Source of the DNA: Aphelenchoides besseyi
Taxonomy: Eukaryota > Nematoda > Chromadorea > Rhabditida > Aphelenchoididae
Length of the DNA stretch: 64,000 nucleotides
Assembly (NCBI GenBank): GCA_024699855.1
Contig: JAMPIQ010000002.1
Span: 10,912,001-10,976,000, forward strand
Direction: 5' to 3'
A model generated the notes under the pieces. That model was given only the letters and a program-made list of their open reading frames with translations, did no database searches and was not told the origin of the DNA. How positions within the stretch are numbered: the stretch's first letter is position 1; each line of letters begins with the position of its first letter. Below are positions 56,628 to 64,000 of this stretch, piece by piece. Made by a program: the position numbers and the translations under genes.

Positions 56628-59382
56628 TCAGTTGCTGTTGTCCAATCGACCACCGCAATCGTACGCTTTGACCTTTTTGTTTTTCATTCGTCGATTTTGA
56701 AACCAAATTTTTACCTACAAGTCGATTGAATCAATTGATTAATACGAGAGAAACTGACCTGTCGTTCTGTCAATTGAAGTTCTTCTGAGATCTGTTGTCG
56801 TCGCCCCCGGTTCAAGTAGTGATTAGAGTGGAACTCTTGTTCTAATCGCACAGTCTGTGGTCGCGAATAGGTTTGTCGTGTTCGTTTCGCTTCACCGGGT
56901 TTTGTTCCTGTAATTCGACATACATCTTCTGATTTTGTTTCTTTTATTGCAATTCATATTCTTTAATGTTCGCACCTTTTTGCTTGCTCTCACAAAAAAC
57001 AAAACGCCGTTCTCTTTGTTTCTCGAGTTTTCTGCTTCGTCCGACTTTCTCTTCGCCCCTCGCGGCTGCTGCTGTCCGATCGCTCGCCACCGTTTCGGCC
57101 ATAACCATATTTCATTCGCTGCCTACCAATGGCGGCACCGCTTTCATCTTTTCAAAATCTCTTCTCACCAATTGCCTCAGCAACGCGGAAGACCGGACTT
57201 CGCGTTGTTGGCGAGTGAAACCTCGTCAGTAGTCGTTTTGCAAAACGTCCGGCAATCGGGACTTCCGAAGACTCCTTTTTTCTCTCACAAAGCATAAAGC
57301 AATGTTCTACAAAAGACTGCGCATTCCATCTCCGGACTTCTTAAACCACCGATAATCGTTCCGTAGGGAACAGTTAATGACGACTACAGCTGTTTTTTAA
57401 TTCAATAAACAAAAGCGTCAAACTTTATGGTTACGGTAAACGATCGGTTACACCAAAAGGTTCCCAACAAATTTTATGCAAAAAACGAATACTGAGGCGA
57501 ATTGGTCCCAATTCTTGTTAATTGGTTCTTTTCTAAAAACGAACATTTGCGTGTGAAATCGTTCTTTCAATCATTGTTTTGTTCCGTTAACGACGCTAAA
57601 GCTTCTGAAACGAGCGCGGGAAGGAGCACTCATTTGAATACAAATTGAGATTTCGATTCAATCAATTTCGGCCCATGAATTCGCTTTCTACGACTGAATG
57701 GAAATTAACATTCAAAGGAGAATTTTGATGGGCAACTGAATGTAACAGTAAATGTGAAGACACTAATCAACAGAACTAATTAGCTAAAAATTTGTTCTCT
57801 ATACAATCTCTTCAGGGTATTTAAAATGTCTGAAGTTAAGCGAGTAAGAGATGAAAATTTATAGTTGATGAAACCACAAGTCTACTCGAGGACATAAATC
57901 AATCGAGAGCAAGTAGTTACTATCGCCATTAAACTCGTTTACGGTTGCAAGTGGACAGTTCAGTTCATTGCTAAAAGACGTATATGACTGACAAGTTTCG
58001 AGTAAATAGACGAATTAGAGATCGTCTGATGGGTACGACTGCTTGTCAACTAAAGCTTTAGAATCCTCTTGCAAAGCTCAACTCATGGCAACGGTCGATG
58101 TTCCCGATTGCCGACAGGCAATAAAACCCGCAGACGAGCGGTTGATTGCTCGTGTCCGGTCAACGAGATCGCATAAATTAGCTTGCTAATGGTCTTCGAT
58201 TTGATGACCGAAGTTCGAAAACTTCTCCCGTCATTCCTGTGTTAACTGCTTGAAAGTGAAGTTATCACACAATCAAAAAGATCAGATCAATAGCAAAATG
58301 TAAAATCAAGAAAAACTGAAGCTGAAATAACTTAAAAGATAAAAAACAAGATTTCATTTCTCCGGCTGAGCGACTACAGTAACTCGTCAGCAGATGAATA
58401 TTGCGCGACCTCCAACGGCGCGGTCGGCATGAAGCAACAGTTTCAATGCGTTTTAATCTTCGGTTTGCGCAGCGAAAAAGTTAGACGGTGCAACTTTCCA
58501 CCTATTGCTAATCATGTTCGCTCTTTGCAAGCAGCAAACTTTCAATTAATAAAACGTGTTCAGACGTTTTTACAAAACTTTTTGTCTTACAGTAATCACT
58601 CGTAAAAGTGATTGAAAGCATAGGTCTTGAAATCACTTACCGCTCATTTTCATCCACGGAAAAATTGGAGGCGAAAGCTGTCCGGAATTACGGTCGGGCA
58701 AACTGCCGAGATGAGAATTTGTTGGCGTTCCGGGAAACGCTCCATAACCGGGAAATCTGAAAGTTTAGTCGATCGAGTGAAACTTCGAGTATTCAAACAA
58801 ACCCTCCGGCATCATTCGCCCATTGAGCTGCTGCTGCACCGAGTACCGTCTTCATGTATGTATCTGAAGGAGAAGGATAAAGAAAATTGGAAGACTGCTC
58901 ATATAGTCGTTTGGCTGATGAGTCATTAGCACCACATGATTCGTCCAATGAAGCCCCCAATCCATTAGATTGTAAGCCGTCGTTTGAGTTGCGCGGTGAA
59001 CTATTGGAGCGTCCGTGTCGTGAACTTGATGATGTTGTACTCAGAGAAGAGGAAACCGCGGCCGCTACAGCCGCCACGTTGGTAGCGCCGGAAATCGACC
59101 AATAAGGTGAATTGACGTTTGGTTGTTGTTGATGACCGTGAGAAGACGTAGAGCATAGGTTACCATTTGTCGCCGACGTTCCAGCAGCCATTTCCGATCC
59201 GGGCCACGAACTTGCTGCCGCTGCTGCAGCCGCATGATACATCATGGCAGCCGTACTCGCTGAATGATTGCCATAACTCGGAGGCCATGCGCAATACGCT
59301 GGTTGACTGAAGAATGCGGCCACATTATCGGCCGCCGTTGAAGGCGGTGCAGAGCGAAGACCGTTAGATGTCGTCGTGTTGG
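56628..59382 (-). CDS. mab-5: MAB-5-like Hox transcription factor
   Basis: Four exons recognised. The first (59382 to about 58800) encodes a low-complexity Ala/Ser/Asn/His-rich region (FFSQPAYCAWPPSYG, AAMMYHAAAAAAASSWPG, TYMKTVLGAAAAQWANDAGG). The second, about 58756-58641, ends with the Hox hexapeptide IFPWMKMSG. A 1,733-base intron follows. Exon 3 (56907-56759) and exon 4 (56714-56628) carry the homeodomain: KRTRQTYSRPQTVRLEQEFH, NHYLNRGRRQQISEELQLTE and RQVKIWFQNRRMKNKK. KRTRQTYSR and RRQ-IS--L-LTERQVKIWF are closest to MAB-5 as I recall it (Hox6-8 class); MKNKK is AbdB-like. The first exon begins at a splice acceptor (ctatcag) and has no upstream in-frame ATG, so a 5' exon is missing, unless translation starts at the internal AMMYH. 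Confidence 0.85.
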
Positions 59383-62300
59383 CTGATAGGTGACCGGGTA
59401 AAAGAAGAGAAACTTCTTTACCACAAAACGGTCAAACTCAAACTGTAACGTGTGATTTAGCCATTAAAAGGATAATAAAAATGCAATGATTTTTGACAAT
59501 TACACGCTCCATTTGTTATTAGACAATTAATGAAAAAGGCGAGAGATAACCGCCAACATGAACACGGAAACAATCATTTTTCATCGACGGGCATTGCGGT
59601 CGTTCCCGCAGTTGATTTATCAGCTAAAATAAGGAGCGCGAATGGGTGTAATGGACGACGAATAAATAAAATTAATAGGCGCATTTCGGGAACGACTTGC
59701 TCGTTCACAGCAAATGAAAATGAACAAGCGATCGTTTACGACCATCGCAAAAGACACCGGAACGCAACGCCGAGTAACATCTTAGACGCACTTCAGACGA
59801 AGTTGTAAGCTCACACGCCCCTTTCAACTGATGCCTGTGGCAGAACACAAAGTGATGGCGATAATACGCACACAGAAAGCTCGAAGATCCTTCGGCTCCC
59901 GTTTCATCGTTCGCTCCGCCCTTCTCTTCGTTGATTGGTCCGTTCATTTTGCACCCAATGGTCGTAGCGGTGAGTTTTCCCGTTGGTTTTCTAATTTGCG
60001 TGTTGCTGTGGAATATTGTGACAAGCACAGAAAAAACACCTTTCAAGTGCTATCGGTCGTAGTATCGTATACATGCCACCGGCATACTTTTTAATTGCGC
60101 GTCGCCAAAATTGTAATATTTTTTCCTTGCTTTTCAATCAATTTTGTGAATCACGAGCTTTCTGTGTGCACTACAACTTGTCATTTGTGTAACTGAGTTG
60201 TTTGTGCTGTTTAACATCGCAGAATACACAAGTTATTTGCATCTTGAATGCTTACTTTCCACTCAACTAACAGCATGGTCATGTTCGAAAGCCTCGTTTC
60301 CTGGAATGATGTTCGGACTGTAAGCCCGTCGATGGCTGTCCGTATTCTGAGTAGTTGTCAGGTAGTAAGTCAATTGAAATATTCAAAAATAGAAGAAGCC
60401 GAAAAGGGAAACGAAAGCTGCGATCGGACGTCTCGGACGCTTGAAGGAAGAAAAACGGCGACGAGCAGCGATGGTGCTTTGATGTTGCCGCTGTGACCGC
60501 CATAAAACATGTCGTAAATTTTCGCCTTGTTTCAATGATAATCAAGAGAGCGTGTGCAATATTTCCGATCAGGCCGCTGGTGTTCGGGAGTCGAAGAACG
60601 CGCATCAGAATGCGATGTGATAATCTGACGGTTGTGCGCCTTTGCTGATCGACAGTTCGGTGGATCAAAAGGTTTACGACCGACGGAGAGTCAAAATCGG
60701 CTCGTTTACGACCATGCATTCTTGATATCATGGCGCCAAAAACAGACGAATATTCCAAGTACTCTTTAGTAGTTATAAGAAGCTGTTAAATTGTCCTTTC
60801 AACTTCTATAACGTTCTCTTTGTTAGCTATGTGAATTTGTGGTAATGTCTGTATAGATATGTACAGTGTATGTTTGTAGTAGGTACTGATAATCGAGAAC
60901 ACGTTGTTTCTGTGATTTCAATGATTTCGACAAGATTATGCGAACTTCCTGACGCAATGAACGGTGCCAACTCCAATCCGTACACATAGTTGCGCATCGA
61001 AATTTCGGGCATTCCGATTAGGGTCTTGAGTGGGATAGAAGTCGAGCGATCAGAAATCGACAATGCGCAGAACAAGAGTTCAACCGCTTCGGTTACATAA
61101 ATTTTAATGATCTCCGCATTCACTCTCGCTCAGACGAGAGCTCGGTGAGAAGAAGTTACCACGAAGATCGTTCAACGAATGATCGTAAATTAGAAACCAA
61201 CCGGAAACGCGAAAGTTAATTGCAAGAAACGACGTTTATTGTCGTTTTTAAGCATCGAAAATGTCAGTTTCTTCAGATTGACAAAAATAACGTCGATTAA
61301 TTTAACATCTTTGATGCTTGTGCTCTCGATCGATATCAGTTAATCGTTAGGATGTGAACGCTAACAATTTTTACTACAAAAACGTTCAACTTCGTTTGAT
61401 TGCTCTCCATTTCGATTATTTCGTGTTACGTAGACCAACTTTGAAGTGATAAACGCAAATGACAGTAAACCAAATTGCAGTCTGCTCAATGCGAAGTGTG
61501 ATGACAGATTGGGCCAGACAGAAATACGCGCAAGCAACTTGTAAAACAATGTTTTGACAAACGGAGAAGGATGTTGATTGATCTGAACGAAAGGTCATTG
61601 GGACAAAACACGACTTGCCGCTAAGACGATCCGAGAGGGATGTCGAAGAGAACGAGGGTCAATAGAGATGAGCGCAAGGTTTCGATTTCGTTACAATCGA
61701 CGGCTCGAACGGCAGCCCCTCTGGTTTTACGGTCAGCAGCTTTTGCGGGCGCCAAAAATCGCCGAAAGCAAATCAAAGGAACGGCCGGACATAAATAAAT
61801 TGTAATTTGCTGTCGGCCGAATGCTCGTCGATTGTGCCAACTTGACGGACAATTGTCGTCGTCTTTCAATTCTTGCAATGTTGGGGTATGGAAATGATCG
61901 AAATTTAGCTCATAAAATGTAAATCATCATGATGAGCGTCAATTATCCAACTCCTCTCGACTCTACACGATTATTTATGGTCGTGAATTGGAACAATTCA
62001 CTAGTCGTTAGAATAATGAATGGAACGCAAACATAGTTTTTTCTTCGGCTACGAGATTGCGAATCATCTGATTGATGTTTCCACGAAAAATGATTGTCAC
62101 AACCACAAGTTAATTTGAAAAGCAAGGTTACTGTAACTGAACACTAATGCTCTCGGATTTACAAGCCGACGAATCGGATAAATTTGACTGACAAACAGAA
62201 CGCCCGGATTAGTTTAACAGAAGTAATTGGATTAGTTGTTACACAAACCAAGTTCACAACTGTTGTTTGAAGTCGTGATTATACATAAATGATAAGAAGC

Positions 62301-62776
62301 AAAAGACCACTGGGACTGCAAGGTCATGATTGCGCGAGTATCGTGCTGTGGAGCCGTCAGTTGAACGGTATGACTCCCGATTTTAGTGTCTTAACGCATA
62401 AATTTATTGACTGACAGTCACTAAACAGCTGCGAACAACAATTTATGTGCCCAAAGCTGCTTGTGATGGACAGATAAAGAAGATCCAATGGAGCCAATAG
62501 TTTGTACTGTTTTCTAGATTTGAATTTAAACGCATCAAAAACGTCTAGTTGGTGGTTATCTGTGTTACATAATACAAGATTTGAAATCATTGTACGTGGG
62601 TACTGTAGGTTGTTTGCTCTTAAGGACCTTCTGTGTTCTCGAAAAGAAATTTCTTGCGCTCGAAGTTGGCCAACTGCGCAAAAAGTTGAAGAGTTGAGCA
62701 CGCGGATCTCTTGGATTTGTTTCATAGCCAGCAGGTTTATACTGACATTGCATAGTAAAATGTTAAAATAGTCGAA
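59383..62776. other. Gene-poor region upstream of the Hox gene
   Basis: About 3.4 kb with no supported gene between the Hox gene and PAN2. It should contain the missing first Hox exon and, given the gene, long-range control elements. Several open frames of 60-160 codons on both strands have no motifs. No repeats or RNA genes recognised. Confidence 0.4.
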
Positions 62777-64000
62777 ATGGATCCTGAAAAGGATGAACTG
62801 GACGGTTTGTGCGACGACTTTCAGGAGGTTAGTGAGTCGAAGAAATCAGTTAATTGGAATTTAGTTTGGTCAAATTATCGACGATTCTTTTGGTTTTACG
62901 TTCTCAAACTCCACCGTTCCATTATTTAGTGGAAATGAATCATACACGTACATTGCTTGTATTGAATTCGACCACAAGGAAAATTTGCTTTGGGTAGCAA
63001 ATGATCAGGTATAAAAATTTTTGAAAGTCTTGCAAATCTTTTCAGGGACATACCACGTCTTTTTACCGTTCAAGTTTGGCGCCGTACAGCAAATTTTGGT
63101 GGTCTGTCGATAAGAACGATTTGATTCCCAACGACATTTTGACTACCCACGAGTTTGTTGTTTTTGTGGGAAAGACACAACTTCTGGCTTTCACTCGCGG
63201 TGGAGCTCCTGTATTCCAACACAGGTACACATGTTTTCCATCTTTTAAATCACTTTTACTTTAGAGATGAACATGTGAAAGATATTTGTTGTGGACATTG
63301 GTCTCATACGACTCCTCGCTTTCTATTCTACGGTGGTCTTCAGGCGCAGTTGTACATTTTTGATTTGCATGAGCGTGTCGACATGGAACCGATCTCGTTA
63401 AGCGAGGAATCGTGTATTTTGATACGAAGCAATGATCGATATTTGATTAGTGCAAATGAAAGTGGACAGGTAAGAGCAATCATTTTTCGTTTATTGGATG
63501 TGAACGTTAAAGATCACGGTGCGTAATAAGGACTTTTCGAAATTTGCCGTAGTTGCTCGTGTAGTTGCTCATAATGCAGGAATCACGGATTTTGATGTTT
63601 TTGCAAATTACCTCATTTGTTGTGGCGAATCGGTTCGACAGAATGGGTACGGTGATACAAAGAAAGTAGTGATATATATTTCTATCTAGTATGAAACAAG
63701 GCGACAATTTCATGAAAGTTTACGATGTTCGTAATTTGAATGCTCAGGCGCCAATCGGATTCAACCAACAACCATTACATTGTCGTTTCATTCCCGGACT
63801 GGATGGTTGTGTTTGCGTATCCACTGGGGTTTGTATTCGATTCACAAAGCGTGCTCAATGCTTTCAATTTTAGTATTCGCTTTTCTTCGTTGACATTTTG
63901 TCCAACAAAGTCACGATGTTTGCGAGTTTGTCGTTGTTATCTGAAGGACTTGTCACGGCAGCTTCTGGTCAGGCAATTGCTGTTTTCTACAACAGTTGTA
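62777..64000 (+). CDS. pan2: PAN2 deadenylase subunit, 5' part (runs off the window)
   Basis: Starts at the ATG 62777 (MDPEKDELDGLCDDFQE), and a short intron joins FGQIIDDSFGFTFSNSTVPL. The WD40-like N-terminal domain follows: YIACIEFDHKENLLWVANDQ, GHTTSFYRSSLAPYSKF, TPRFLFYGGLQAQLYIFDLH, SNDRYLISANESGQV, ITDFDVFANYLICCGESVRQ and NFMKVYDVRNLNAQAPIGFN, in the same order as human PAN2. The ubiquitin-hydrolase-like and RNase domains lie beyond the window. PAN2 with PAN3 shortens mRNA poly(A) tails. Confidence 0.85.

Noticed and set aside
59530..62771. Open frames upstream of the Hox gene and PAN2
   Set aside because: No motifs, no plausible splice chain, and overlapping frames on both strands.

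Overview
The window looks like the genome of a nematode. Genes are split by many very short introns (mostly about 35-60 bases, GT...TTTCAG/TTTTAG), the base composition is AT-rich, and the conserved proteins include nematode-type families such as a MAB-5-like Hox protein, an AEX-3/MADD-type Rab GEF, a divergent Cys-loop channel, NOMO/NRA-4 and PAN2. I cannot name the species. All gene models were spliced by eye, so exon boundaries are approximate unless stated.

Layout. 0-5 kb: MADD/AEX-3 homologue (minus). 7.3-11.1 kb: secreted, Cys-containing, Ser/Thr-rich protein (minus). 11.9-12.3 kb: small membrane protein (plus). 13.0-15.9 kb: duplicated segment (unit A) with a broken membrane-protein gene and a decayed BEL/Pao retroelement, followed by a fragment resembling an adenain-like protease of Maverick/Polinton elements. 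16.6-18.5 kb: NUP85 (plus). 19.1-20.5 kb: unrecognised gene (minus). 20.3-21.6 kb and 26.5-27.7 kb: near-identical inverted arms enclosing a fossil gene, a divergent enolase, a second fossil-like gene and a small basic/acidic protein gene. 27.1-30.2 kb: unit B, the better-preserved copy of unit A. 30.3-31.4 kb: decayed Tc1-like transposon. 31.6-32.1 kb: diverged tandem repeat and the tail of a non-LTR element.

The right half is dense and mostly housekeeping: Cys-loop receptor, PEX10, PRMT5 and ATP synthase beta (all minus), MOB4 and a RAD51 paralogue (plus), a protein with four AEAARxRY repeats (minus), an ATP-synthase-c-subunit lysine methyltransferase homologue with a complete intronless XPR1 phosphate-exporter gene inside one intron (minus), TMEM209 (minus), NOMO (plus), a MAB-5-like Hox gene with a 1.7 kb intron and a 3.4 kb gene-poor upstream region (minus), and the 5' part of PAN2 (plus, runs off the end).

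The most interesting points are: the same-strand XPR1 gene nested in an intron, with its start codon overlapping the stop of the unspliced host reading frame as ATGA; an enolase whose spliced frame is open but whose metal-ligand Asp and catalytic His are replaced; and the 13-30 kb patchwork of partial gene duplications, inverted arms and element fragments whose order of events can be read from the sequence. I found no CRISPR array, rRNA gene or convincing tRNA gene.
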